A DNA stretch of 64,000 nucleotides from Branchipolynoe longqiensis (GCA_030323885.1 CM059193.1:74065543-74129542); one strand, 5' to 3'; positions 44,441 through 53,495 are shown, counted from the stretch's first letter. Notes: generated from the sequence alone by a model not told the origin. Numbers and translations are program-made.

Positions 44441-47400
44441 CACACGCACACACGCACACACGCACACACGCACACACGCACACACGCACACACGCACACA
44501 CGCACACACGCACACACGCACACACGCACACACGCACACACGCACACACGCACACACGCACACACGCACACACGCACACACGCACACACGCACACACGCA
44601 CACACGCACACACGCACACACGCACACACGCACACACGCACACACGCACACACGCACACACGCACACACGCACACACGCACACACGCACACACGCACACA
44701 CGCACACACGCACACACGCACACACGCACACACGCACACACGCACACACGCACACACGCACACACGCACACACGCCTAGGGTTTGATTGATCGGTGGTTG
44801 CTTTACGCCGTGTCGGCAGCATAGGCCATATTCACGGCGAGAAATGTTTGTTTTTTGTTCAAACCATCACTTTTACATGTAAGGGAAGAGACCCATTAAT
44901 AAGTGTGCAAAAGTCATGCACGGGCTGGTTGGTTGTTGGAGGTTTACATCCTGCCACCATCTAAGGTCATGGCAACATTATAGTGCTGCCCCACTGGGAG
45001 ACCTGACTGCCAGCACCATGACCTGATATCCCACTCAGTCACATAATCCTGACACTAAGCTAACCAGTCGTTGCCCTATCCTAATAATGCCGTGCACCTG
45101 GCTAGGAAGTGACAACTATCAATTGTTATGTCATTGGTTTGATTCAATCAGGGTTCGAACCCGTGGGTTCCAATCCCACGATCTACCAAAGCGGGAGACA
45201 AACACTTAACTCATTTGGCCTTCCCGTCTGGTAGGCAGGCACGGGTACGTCGACGAAAGCCCCAGGGGGTCCCCACTATAGCATATTACATCATTTCCAC
45301 TTCAGCTCAACTACCTCCCCCACCCCACTCCACCCATGGCCGACCCTCCCCCCCCCCCCTCCGCCCCCACCCCTAACCCTTGTCCACTTGTCACTTCCTG
45401 GTCTGGCGCTCGGCATGACTAGAATAGATTCGCTTAGTGTTAGTATAATATGACCGAGCTTGGCAACACTATACTTGTTTGTTGGGATTTTATATCCTAG
45501 CAACATCTGAGGTCATATCAGGACGACGAACCCCAATTTGTGTTAATGTACAAACTGCGTTTGTTTTATTTGAGTCGCAATGATTGGCCTATGCGGCAGC
45601 AGCTAAGGATCACGTGTTCCTGCCAACAACCCCACTTAAATGAGCTTGTTGTGGGATGGGTCTTCAGCGAGAGGTCCCCCTTTGACACAATAGAGGGAGT
45701 GTAATGACATCACAAGACGACTTTCGGTGGCCATATTGGATTACATACAGAAGGCTTCGAACTGCATACACTGTGCTTATTTACTGATTTGTTGGTTTAT
45801 TAGTTACTGTTTTAAGCAGTTTGGTCTCAGAAGTTGTTGCTAAAGTGTTATAAGTAAACACAATTGATGTAAACTGTCCAGAACCTCCCAGAACACAAGA
45901 AAACTATGTTTTACTGCATCTGCATGCATTCACAACATGGCTAGGGAGGGTGCGCGTAATCCAAGATGGGTGGCCGCTGACCGCTGGCTGCTGAGTGATG
46001 ATGTCATGTGCACTGCCTCTATAGAGTGCATCAACACAGATTGGTTAATTCGGCAGCAGCTAAGGACCACTTGTTCCTGGCAATAGGTGCCACTATGTTT
46101 TAGTTCTGCTTTCTGCCCGTAGGTGTCATTGCTGAAGAGATCTGTCAACAACATCCTAGTCGATGACCGACACCGGGTGCTGTACTGCTATGTGCCGAAA
46201 GTCGGAAGCTCGTGGTGGAAGCAGAAGCTGCTTGAGATGAACAGTCTCACCGGCAATGTCACGTCTAACCACTTCACCATCCACAATTTCACTCACCTGC
46301 ACAGGTCAAACAATTTACTGCTACGTTTTGGTTTGTGGGTGTTCTCCCAGTGAGTCTACACTATAATAAAACTCGTCATGAGCAAACAACATAATTCATG
46401 AACTCACATAACTAACTACACTAGAGTTACACTAGAATATTTCTAACAAATTGACATTTATATACGGCTTGCCTAACTGCAACTGAACATTAAAACTTAT
46501 TACAACTTTACCAACTGAATACAGAGGATAACTTCTGCTTATATTCTAAATAATATGTAAATACTAACATTGATCTGACTATTATTGATCTAATTATATG
46601 ACACTACTGTTACCATATTGCTATAAAACATTTGCGTTACAGCATTTCATTATGTTACATGCTGCAAATTGTGTATTCAACAGTTATTGGACACCTTATT
46701 CTATATACCTTTTGTGTAAATAACCCTGGAAAACCAGTGCTTTGGCACTGACAAAAGACTTATTCAACAGAATAAACATATTTATCACAAAAAAAGGTTG
46801 CACTCTCAGAAGTTGGTGGCCATCTCAGTAATGTGACATTTAGCTTTAATATTACTAGCCATAAAAACAATCAAACAAACAAACAATCTATTGCAGCTAT
46901 GGCATTAAGCGACTGCGGACCTATTCTCCATCTGGCATCATCTACCGCCTGCAGCAGTACTACAAGCTCATGTTCACCCGCCACCCGCTCACCCGCCTCG
47001 TGTCCGCCTTCAGGGACAAGTTTGAGTTGCGGGAGAACCCTTTCTTCAGGTACATCCCGCGCATGCTCCGCCACGTCCGCAATCTGCGCATCCCGCAGTC
47101 GACGCCCTTCGCCAAGCTGCCCGGCTACGGACTGCACTTCGAGGAGTTCCTGAACTACACGTTCACGTATGCGCCGCCGCGCTTCCGGCACAATGAGCAC
47201 TGGGCACCGATCGGGGTGCTGTGCGGGGCGTGTCTCGTCCGCTATGACTTCATCGGGAAGCTCGAGACGTTCGGACGGGACACCCTCTTTGTCTTGAGGG
47301 AGGTGTTCAATAAGAGCACCGCCCACCACCCGGAAGTGCGCCACCGCACCGGCTCCGATGGGGTCGTGTCGCTGCGGTACTTCCGGTCCGTTGGGGATAG

Positions 47401-47473
47401 GATACTGGAAGCGGTGAAAAGGGAGTATAGCCACGATGCCGCAATGTTTGGGTATAACCTGCATGAGTATTAG
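39144..47473 (+). CDS. Carbohydrate sulfotransferase, HNK-1/CHST8-14 family (4 coding exons)
   Basis: Spliced CDS: 39144-39234, 41789-41904, 46123-46304, 46897-47473 (966 nt, 321 aa, stop TAG). Introns are GT-AG with matching phases 1, 0 and 2. Predicted type II Golgi enzyme that moves sulfate from PAPS to a glycan hydroxyl. Residues 10-29 form a signal anchor and about 30-80 a charged stem. Residues 90-103 contain YCYVPKVGSSWWK, the 5'-phosphosulfate loop of Sulfotransfer_2. Residues 156-172 contain FTRHPLTRLVSAFRDKF, the 3'-phosphate site. Further on are NEHWAPI, RYDFIGKLET and a C-terminal FGY, all typical of the family. N-glycosylation sequons occur at N114 and N124 and in NYT and NKS. 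The length is close to CHST11 and relatives. The acceptor glycan (chondroitin, dermatan, GalNAc or HNK-1) cannot be told. No frameshift or stop was found. The last exon is GC-rich, unlike its AT-rich surroundings, as expected for coding sequence under selection. Confidence 0.9.
39425..39612 (-). mobile_element. SINE-1 middle part, sulfotransferase intron 1
   Basis: GCGACTTTATAGTGCTGCCC to GGTTTGACTTGGCCGGGA. Tail and head are missing. Upstream, 39240-39424 is AT-rich simple sequence. Confidence 0.8.
39636..40089. repeat. Identical 49-bp direct repeats with hairpin around a GC-rich spacer
   Basis: 39636-39684 and 40041-40089 are identical and contain the hairpin GTAATGCTTCGCATTAC. The 356-bp spacer has two G-runs (about 39830-39850 and 39968-39991). 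The period is 405 bp. It may be a tandem duplication or a small element with terminal direct repeats. Confidence 0.8.
40160..41620 (-). pseudogene. LINE-A, 5'-truncated, antisense in sulfotransferase intron 1
   Basis: On the minus strand 41615-40601 encodes reverse transcriptase: DFSKAFDSVDH (motif A), GVPQGSVLGPLLFIIYINDL (motif B) and LYADGTVIYA (motif C), where YADD has become YADG. The part upstream of motif A is lost to AT simple sequence. The 3' UTR runs to about 40160. A related 3' UTR lies at 57863-58187. The clade is probably Jockey/CR1-like, by motif style only. Substitution of the second catalytic Asp should abolish activity. Confidence 0.9.
41621..41780. repeat. AT simple sequence
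   Basis: ATATAACATGTAATATATAA-type repeats between LINE-A and sulfotransferase exon 2. Confidence 0.8.
41789..41904 (+). CDS. Sulfotransferase exon 2: stem region
   Basis: Acceptor TTTACCAG at 41781-41788, donor GTAGGT at 41905. The 38 full codons give a charged stem (EQAKRKERVQSQC) with the Arg/Lys-rich stretch and single Cys often seen before the catalytic domain in CHST8-14 proteins. It ends in phase 0, matching exon 3. A minus-strand SINE-4 begins about six bases after the donor. Confidence 0.8.
41911..42219 (-). mobile_element. SINE-4 copy, sulfotransferase intron 2
   Basis: On the minus strand a tRNA-like head (GTTCTCTGTGGCAGAGTGGT, GGTTCGATTCC) is followed by a body shared with 60061-60362. 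A 7-bp AGGGTAG lies at 41902-41908, spanning the exon 2 donor, and again at 42227-42233. Confidence 0.88.
42395..42510 (-). mobile_element. SINE-1 5' part
   Basis: GTAGCGACACATATTAATTT to CGGCCATGGCGTCTGGT. Confidence 0.8.
42743..43175 (-). repeat. R5 repeat, long copy (intron 2)
   Basis: An inverted copy of 46368-46799 over about 430 bp. It contains GTTTATTCTGCTGAATAAGT, GGTTATTTACACAAAAGGTA and GAATATTCTAGTGTAAC-like blocks. No ORF. Confidence 0.85.
43345..43632 (+). mobile_element. SINE-1 body and tail
   Basis: GGCAAGTCAAATGAATGACT to GATGCTGCCAGGATGTTCAA. Confidence 0.85.
43633..44078. other. Unassigned intronic stretch
   Basis: No gene or repeat family recognised; part of sulfotransferase intron 2. 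Confidence 0.4.
44079..44775. repeat. CACACG/CACGCA tract, about 700 bp, alternating purine-pyrimidine
   Basis: From 44433 on it is a homogeneous 8-bp ACACACGC array of about 42 units. The 5' part is more mixed (ACATGC, ACGCGC). It opens His/Thr or Cys/Val frames of up to 313 codons that are not genes. It lies in intron 2, 1.3 kb before exon 3. Confidence 0.97.
44783..44885 (-). mobile_element. SINE-3 3' end
   Basis: GATTGATCGGTGGTTGCTTT through ATATTCACGGCGAGAAATG. It abuts the CACACG tract at the SINE 3' side. Confidence 0.8.
44926..45232 (-). mobile_element. SINE-1 copy
   Basis: GGTTGGTTGTTGGAGGTTTA to CCTTCCCGTCTGGT, with a small internal deletion near the tail. Confidence 0.88.
45380..45530. 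mobile_element. SINE-1 fragments
   Basis: A plus-strand body piece (CTGGCGCTCGGCATGACTAG) then a minus-strand tail (ATCCTAGCAACATCTGAGGT). Confidence 0.6.
45531..46122. other. Unassigned intronic stretch
   Basis: CGGCAGCAGCTAAGGA.CAC occurs twice (about 45594 and 46053), so an old ~40-bp repeat is present. It ends at the exon 3 acceptor. Confidence 0.45.
46123..46304 (+). CDS. Sulfotransferase exon 3: PAPS 5'-phosphosulfate binding loop
   Basis: Acceptor CTGCCCGTAG ends at 46122 after a pyrimidine-rich stretch. The exon opens GTG TCA in frame with exon 2. It encodes NNILVDDRHRVLYCYVPKVG, close to the family pattern V-D-D-x-H-x-x-L-Y-C-Y-x-P-K-V. It ends AG before GTCAAA at 46305. The two leftover bases plus C of exon 4 give Ser. 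The donor is weaker than the other two, but the phase is forced by exon 4. Confidence 0.88.
46368..46799 (+). repeat. R5 repeat, long copy (intron 3)
   Basis: An inverted match to 42743-43175. The 3' end CAGTGCTTTGGCACTGACAA, AAGACTTATTCAACAGAATA and ATCACAAAAAAAGG suggests a poly-A retroelement tail. It fills most of the 592-bp intron. Confidence 0.85.
46897..47473 (+). CDS. Sulfotransferase exon 4: catalytic core and C-terminus
   Basis: Acceptor CTATTGCAG ends at 46896. The exon carries the 3'-phosphate motif, a basic and aromatic middle (YIPRMLRHVRN), the NEHWAPI segment, RYDFIGKLETF and the end FGYNLHEY, then TAG. It is 191 codons with no interruption. A SINE-1 copy begins about 20 bp after the stop codon. 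I see no AATAAA between the stop and that SINE. Confidence 0.9.
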
Positions 47474-47494
47474 GCTGCGTCATTAGCTTAGGTG

Positions 47495-47830
47495 GCCAGA
47501 CAAGATGGACAAATGAGTTGAGTGTCCGTCCGTAGATCATGGGATTCGAATGCACTGGTTGGAATCCTGGTCGAGTCAATCTGATAACTTTAAAATTGAT
47601 ACTTGTCACTTCCTAGCAGGGCACTCCATATAAATATGATAGGGCAGGATGGTTGGCTCAATGTCAGGATAACTGTGACTGAGTGGGATATCAGGACATG
47701 GTGCTGGTGGCCTGGTCTCCCAGTGTGCAACACTATAAAGTAACCATGAGTGTGCACTGTCACAAATTGGTACCTATCCTGATATGACCTTAGATGTTAC
47801 CAGGATGTAAAACTCCAACAACCAACCAAT
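47495..47830 (+). mobile_element. SINE-1 copy just after the sulfotransferase stop
   Basis: Head AAGATGGACAAATGAGTTGA, body and CCAACAACCAACCAA tail. It probably lies in the 3' UTR or replaces part of it. Confidence 0.9.
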
Positions 47831-47852
47831 CATGTGGGCCGTATTCGATTAA

Positions 47853-48312
47853 CACGACCCGGGAGACTCAGGTCACCCGAGTTGCTAGAATTTCAAATCG
47901 AATACCACGAGTGGAGTTGACAAAAACTTGTGCCGTGTGCAAAATGTCTCGACCCCAGTAACCCACGTCTTTGCTGGGTTTGTCTAGGAGCGATGACGTC
48001 ACATTTGTGCTGGTACCGTATTATAGCAGTACAAGTCCTATGTGTTTTTTTAATGTTTTAGTATTTTTTAATAATTCAGATTAAGGAAATGGAAAGATAA
48101 TTAAACTATCCAATCGAAAATACTTTAAATCCTATTTTGCTGTAGATATATCGGTTATTAAAGTAAGGAAGAAATGCTTTGGATTAAACCACCATTATTG
48201 CCACCCCGAGCGTGTTGGAGAGTGTTCGATTATGCAACCCGAGGATGTAGAGTCTGCGCATGTGCCAAAAAGTGATTCGGGTGACCCGACTTGATTAATC
48301 GAATACGTCCTA
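47853..48312. mobile_element. MITE with GTATTCGATTAA ends, copy 1
   Basis: The ends GGCCGTATTCGATTAACACG and TTGATTAATCGAATACGTCC are inverted, with sub-terminal GGTCACCCGAG and CGGGTGACCCGA. The interior TTTAAATCCTATTTTGCTGT is shared with the copy at 50837-51160. No ORF. Confidence 0.78.
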
Positions 48313-48344
48313 GCTTAGTGTCTAGGGGTGTCAAAGTCACTCCT

Positions 48345-48460
48345 CAACAACGGAAATGTGACTTCGGGTTGGTCTGACAGTGCAACGGAAATCTGACTTC
48401 CGATTAATGTGACAGTGCAACGGAAATCTGACTTCCGGTTGGTCTGACCACTCTCAGATC
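48345..48460 (+). repeat. ~36-bp tandem repeat, 2.5 units
   Basis: GACAGTGCAACGGAAATCTG, ACTTCCGRTT repeated from 48378. Confidence 0.8.
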
Positions 48461-48839
48461 AACAAGAACTCCGCTGGCGTTGTTGTTGTAATGCTGTAAG
48501 CTGATGAAGGGCAAATGACCCATATGACCAAACAAGAAATTGGAATAGCTCAGCTCTTAGGTGGTCTGTAACCTTACGACGGTTACCGGCTGCAGAACTG
48601 CATCATTTAGGGAATCGGCCACGATAACTCGGACGAAATCGGAATATAGCTTCTTCTTCTTTTTTTTTTTTTTTTTTATCTTAGGAGCCGTAGTGCTTAG
48701 GAGGTGTGGGATGTAGGTCCAAACGTTATGTGGCGTGTATGGTCTAGCATTACGGAGTGCTACAAGGGGTGGGGTCTAATATTAATCAAAATAGCGCCAA
48801 GTAATATTTGAACGGTCACATCTCATCCTCTACCAACCT
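48461..48839. other. Unassigned stretch
   Basis: It includes the inverted match to 30097-30140 (about 48568-48605) and a T-run of about 19 bases near 48660. No gene. Confidence 0.45.
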
Positions 48840-49399
48840 TTATGGCGCTGTCACATTACAACGTTTTGCGCCAACGCGCGTCGACGCATGTCACTTTTTG
48901 GCGAAACATCGGTAGACGTCTGGAAGCGTTACTCGTGCGGTAGGCACGCATTGGTATTCGTTGATGGACGGCGACGGTCGGCGAGGCTCATCAGCCTATC
49001 GGCAAAGTTTTGTGCTTGCACAAAACATTCAACGTGCGACAACGCGCAGGTGCCAACATTATGGGGACGTTAGGCGCACATCGAGATCCGTTGGACGCGC
49101 TGAAATAACGTTATGCAAACTCTATGCGCATGCCTCGCACACGTGACGGTCGTTCCCACACGTTGCGCCAAATTGTTGCTTTGTTGTTTTATGTCCTAGC
49201 TACATCTTAGGTCATATCAGGACGGCGGACCTAAATCTTTTTTTTTTTTCTCACGCGTCGATATACATTACCACAACGTCGGCCGCATGCTAACAATACA
49301 TTCAAACTTTTTCCCACCGCTCCGAAAAGTTTGACGTATCTCGACTTTTTGGGGCGTTGGTGGCACGCCGGCGAGATACATCATAGTGTGACAGGGCTA
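48840..49399 (-). mobile_element. Fold-back element FB-1, copy B
   Basis: The ends TATGGCGCTGTCACATTACA and AGTGTGACAGGGCTAT are inverted. The centre is AAAGTTTTGTGCTTGCACAA. It is related to copy A along its whole length, with a SINE-1 tail at 49184-49234 in the homologous place. It abuts the next MITE. Confidence 0.85.
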
Positions 49400-49748
49400 T
49401 TAAAGTTGCATAGTCCAATGCGTTTGAATTTCTGTATTTTTTCTGAGATAAATATATTAGATCGATCACTAGTCTTTACTTTACATTAGTTCAAAGTTAC
49501 TTTTATTTTAAATGGTAAACTTTATTTTAAGTGCAAACATGGAAAGTTAGTTTTAGCAGGCTTGCCAAAACTCTGACACCATACACTTCTGCAATAACAG
49601 GTTCTGTTAAATTGACTCAGTATTGCCTTCTACACAGAAACAATTGCTTAATAAGTGCATCAGTATCTAAGTTAGATATGTAAAATCAAATCTAGATAAT
49701 GAGTTTGGTTTTGAAAATTTGATATTTCATCGAACTATGCAGCTTTAA
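49400..49748 (+). mobile_element. TTAA-flanked MITE, copy 4
   Basis: TTAAAGTTGCATAGTCCAAT to ATCGAACTATGCAGCTTTAA. About 349 bp including both TTAA. Confidence 0.9.
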
Positions 49749-49787
49749 CATCAATGTTTCACTTATTGTGTTATCCATGTATTTGAG

Positions 49788-50144
49788 ATGTGGACTTATC
49801 GAAGGATGATGAAAATATCATGGACAAAGAAGATCACCAACAAAGAAGTTCTCAGAACAATTAAAAATAAGAAAAGCTTGTTTGCCACTTTACAGACAAA
49901 GAAACTTATTTATTTTGGCCACATCATTCGTCAGAGTTCAATATACCGTACATTGTTGGAAGGGAAGATGAATGGCAGCAGAGGGAGAGAGACCAAGAAC
50001 ATCATGGTTTACATATATTTCACAGTGGACAGGCTTGAATTATTCACAGTCTATCAGAACAGCACACCATTGGGACAAGTGGAGAACCATTGCATCCAAC
50101 CCTCGACTAGAGGACGGAACTATTGATTGATTGATTGATTGATG
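49788..50144 (+). pseudogene. LINE-C 3' end with ATTG tail
   Basis: A frame encodes the C-terminus of an RT: MKISWTKKITNKEVL, LFATLQTKKLIYFGHIIRQS, LLEGKMNGSRGR, with an internal frame change, then QVENHCIQPS. It ends (ATTG)n. The homologue at 54809-55080 has the intact GRGRPRTSW part. The 5' end is truncated. Confidence 0.8.
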
Positions 50145-50283
50145 TATTTGTCAGTATTGCTAGAAACTATGTCTAGTGTGTAGCGCCACTTGTCATCAAC
50201 CCAGGCTGAACTCAACCCTTTTATTGACACATGTGAACGTGGTTGGAATCGGCTGAGAGAAAGGCATAGATTATGAATAAATG
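50145..50283. other. Unassigned stretch
   Basis: No recognised content. Confidence 0.4.
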
Positions 50284-50480
50284 TACAGTCAAACCCATCT
50301 AACCGAACATCTTCACATATCGACTACTCCCATATATTGATCGCTTTATTTGGGTCCCAAACAATCGGCCATACACTATCATAATAATGAGAGATAAAAC
50401 TCCCTAAACCGACCACCTCCTTAAATGGACCATTTAAAGTCGGTCCTATGGTCGGTCGATTTAGAGATGTTTTACTGTAA
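50284..50480. mobile_element. pogo/Tigger-like MITE
   Basis: TACAGTCAAACCCATCTAAC and GATTTAGAGATGTTTTACTGTA-type ends with TA flanks. About 197 bp. Confidence 0.75.
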
Positions 50481-50499
50481 TTGTTTGTTTATTTGTTTG

Positions 50500-50765
50500 T
50501 TTATTGTACTGTTTTGTGCACTCATGCTGACTTTATAGTGTTGCCACACTGGGAGACTTGGCTCCTGGCATCGTGACCCAAAATCCCACTCAGTAGTGAC
50601 CAAACCAATCCTTGCCCTATCCTGTCAATGCTGAGTACCTGCCAAGGTGGCAACAATTCTAAAATTTGTAAGTAAGTGGGTTGACTAAATCGGGATTCGA
50701 ACACACAACTTCCCCCATATGCAACCAGACTGCTCACGTAACCATTACGCCCCCACGCCCGGTGT
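50500..50765 (-). mobile_element. SINE-1 copy, diverged
   Basis: CTTTATAGTGTTGCCACACT to a head ending ACGCCCCCACGCCCGGTG. Confidence 0.78.
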
Positions 50766-51233
50766 GGTGGTTTCAGCGGATTCCCGTGCTCAGAGGTGTC
50801 CCTCGCTTCTGCGCATGCGTCAGAATCTAATAAGGATGGCCGTACTCGATTAACACTACCCGGGTGACTCGGGTCATCCCAGTCGTCAGAAATTCAAATA
50901 GAACACGGTGAGTGGAGTCGACAAATACACGTGCCATGTGCAAAAAAAGAATAACTTAGATTAATTAAATGGAAATATAGGTAAACTGGGCCATCATAAA
51001 ATACTTTAAATCCTATTTTGCTGTATTTTTATCGGTCATAAAAAAAAGAAAAAAAAGATTGTCCACCCGAGCGTGGAGAAGCGTATTCGATTATTCGACC
51101 CGAGTTTGTAGAGTGCGCATGCGCCAATATGGCTCAGGTGACCCAGTTATGCGAATCCGCGCATGCGCAGAAGCAGCGCAGAAGCGAGGGACACCTCTGA
51201 GCACGGGAACCCGCTGAAACCACCACACCGGTG
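50759..51233. mobile_element. Fold-back pair enclosing a GTATTCGATTAA MITE (copy 2)
   Basis: 50759-50817 (CCGGTGTGGTGGTTTCAGCG ... CCTCGCTTCTGCGC) recurs inverted at about 51175-51233. Between the arms lies a MITE at about 50837-51160 like 47853-48312. The arms are nearly identical over about 58 bp. Confidence 0.82.
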
Positions 51234-51895
51234 CAGTATTCAAATGAAATATCTGCATTCAAACCGAAGTTGTCCTGACATAGCAGGTGCCCTCTCACAA
51301 GAGAGACAGCCACGTGAGAACAAAAACAGACAAAAAACCAGTTTGTGAAATGAAAGAAATTGTTGATCGCTAATCACAAGAGTCGCTGATGATATATATA
51401 TATACTACTGTACACGAGTCGAGTAACGGGACAGTTTGCAATCACGAATCTCCAAGCCTGACTTGGGACTGTAAGCTATAGTGGTGCCATCTAGTGGATG
51501 AACCATGAAGCTTTGAGCGAGTGAACTCCGTTCGTGTGCTTCCGCATCCTTACTTGTTTAGGAGGACTATGTCACGAGGGGTGTGACTTTGAATTTAACT
51601 TAGAATTTGGTAATCTGCCTATTAAACCACCAATCCACCCCTTAACCCCCACCCCATTGGCCTCTTTTGTTGATTCAGCGTTTCAAGTGCTATTGCCATA
51701 TTTTGTAAAAATGTGTGTGGTGCTGCCACCTACCGGTAACATTGTGACGGTGCAGTTGCTCCATTTGGGCTCAAGTGGAGGAACTGCCCTGAAATGCACT
51801 GATGGACCGACGCAAGGTGAATGCCCATAGGTTTTGTTGTTAGATTTTTGATAATTAGTCAATTAAGCGGGAGCAATTTCAATCGCAGACAATAG
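51234..51895. other. Unassigned stretch
   Basis: A short TA run at about 51391-51402 and a 98-codon frame (51534-51830) without recognisable domain. Its end carries the GGGAGCAATTTCAATCGCAG unit also seen near 30443 and 53194. Confidence 0.4.
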
Positions 51896-52428
51896 TTAAA
51901 GTTGCATGGTCCGATCAAACTTCTTTTTTTTTTTTCAAAACCAAAACACATACTTACATTTGATTCTATATACCCAACTTAGGTGCTGGTGCATTAACTA
52001 AGGCTTTGGGGCAGCATATACAGAATAATCAGCAAATGTATTACCCCCATCCCTTCGGGTACCTACTTTGAGACCGGGATTAGGCATGGAGACCACTTAC
52101 CAATTAGGTCAATCTCATGACCTTATTAGTCCTGCCCTCATTCCCAGTACAATATATGGCATTAGTCAGGTTCCACACTACCTACACACTAATAGATCAT
52201 TCCGCATCACATGACCATCACGAGATGTGAATCTGGGTCACAACAATAAGACTTTGACAAGCTTGCTGAAATGATTGTGGGTTCTTTCAACTCAAATTGC
52301 TCCAAAACTAACCATTGTCCATCAAAATGACTCTGGAATAATGAAGAGTAGGTTATAATAGTCAACATGATATATTTATCTAAAGAATTAAGCAAAAATT
52401 TGAAAGTCATCGGACTATGCAACTTTAC
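51896..52428 (-). mobile_element. TTAA-flanked MITE, copy 5, long and diverged
   Basis: TTAAAGTTGCATGGTCCGAT and CATCGGACTATGCAACTTTA ends. The sub-terminal order is reversed relative to the other copies. The extra central ~200 bp is unassigned. Confidence 0.7.
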
Positions 52429-52736
52429 GCTGGAAAGTACCCAACTAGAGTGGTTCCATATTCTGCGGATAGATGTCACTAGCTTAACTGGTGGGGTTTA
52501 ATACATGTGAAGAAACCCAGAAGAAAAATACAATATAGTTATCTTTTTTTTGTATATATATTACATGGATAAGAGCTTGTTGCCTGTTTTGATATGAATA
52601 TCTGAATATAAATAATCAAGCATTGTATTATTTTTCCAAACATTCTTTACGGAGATATAGCAGGTTAAATCATAGGCAGTCAGAGAAACGACCAGATTAG
52701 AGTGGTACCAAATTCGGCCGATAGATGTCAGCAGCT
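52429..52736. repeat. Duplicated host segment: empty and filled TTAA site
   Basis: AGAGTGGTTCCATATTCTGC ... GATAGATGTCACTAGCTTAA at 52447-52487 is repeated as AGAGTGGTACCAAATTCGGC ... GATAGATGTCAGCAGCTTAA at 52700-52740. The MITE sits at the TTAA of the second. Confidence 0.8.
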
Positions 52737-53090
52737 TAAAGTTGCATAGTACGATTGTTTTGAATTTCTGTATTTTTCCTGAGATAAATATATTAGATCG
52801 ATCACTAGTATCTACTATACATTAGTTCAGAGTTACTTGTATCATAGATGGTATACTTTTGAGATATTTTGAGTGGACACATGGAAAATTAGTTTTGGCA
52901 AGCTTGCCAAAACTCTGACACCATAGACTTCTGCAGTAACAGGTTTTGTTAAATTGACTCAGTGTTGCCTTCTACGCAGAAACAAATACTTAATAAGTGC
53001 ATCACTATCTAAGTTAGATATGTAAAATCAAACCTAGATAATTGGTTTGGTTTTGAAAATTTGATTTTTCATCGGACTATGCAGCTTTAA
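52737..53090 (+). mobile_element. TTAA-flanked MITE, copy 6
   Basis: TTAAAGTTGCATAGTACGAT to ATCGGACTATGCAGCTTTAA, inserted in the duplicated segment. CTGGYGGGGT follows both the filled and the empty site. Confidence 0.93.
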
Positions 53091-53114
53091 CTGGCGGGGT
53101 CTATTGGTCTAACT

Positions 53115-53415
53115 CATTCCACTCACTGCACAATGCCCCATCATAGTAATGCCGAACGCCGGTCTAGGTAGCAACAAGTATCAACTTTAAAATTAAGCAG
53201 GAGAAATTTCAATCGCAGATAATTAGCCTTCCTCATTCCTCTGCACCTTGCCCTATCCTAGAAATGACGAACGCCAGGCTAGACAGCGACAGGTATCACA
53301 TTTTAAGTAATCGGTTTGACTTGACCAGGGTTCAAACCCACCCATAGGTTTGATTCCCACAACCTACCAACACAGGCAGCGGGCTCTCATCTCATCCCGC
53401 CATCCTGTCAGGTTT
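53115..53415 (-). mobile_element. SINE-1 pieces
   Basis: 53120-53185 is a short body piece. 53238-53412 runs from CTTGCCCTATCCTAGAAATG to a head ending CCGCCATCCTGTCAGG. Confidence 0.78.
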
Positions 53416-53495
53416 TTGTTACGTATCATTAAGGTCTTCATAGTAAGGGAGGCAAGAGCACGTTGTTCCTATGAGTTCCCACAGGACTGCATCAA

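Noticed and set aside
43849..44822. 313-codon His/Thr frame and Cys/Val frames
   Set aside because: Microsatellite artefact; five overlapping frames on both strands.
46833..47153. Ser/Thr/Cys-rich plus-strand frame
   Set aside because: A frame-shifted reading of sulfotransferase exon 4.
46871..47464. 197-codon minus-strand frame
   Set aside because: Shadow of sulfotransferase exon 4 on the other strand; GC-rich coding DNA often opens the antisense frame.
51534..51830. 98-codon frame as a gene
   Set aside because: Short, no domain, and no neighbouring exon with compatible splice sites was found.
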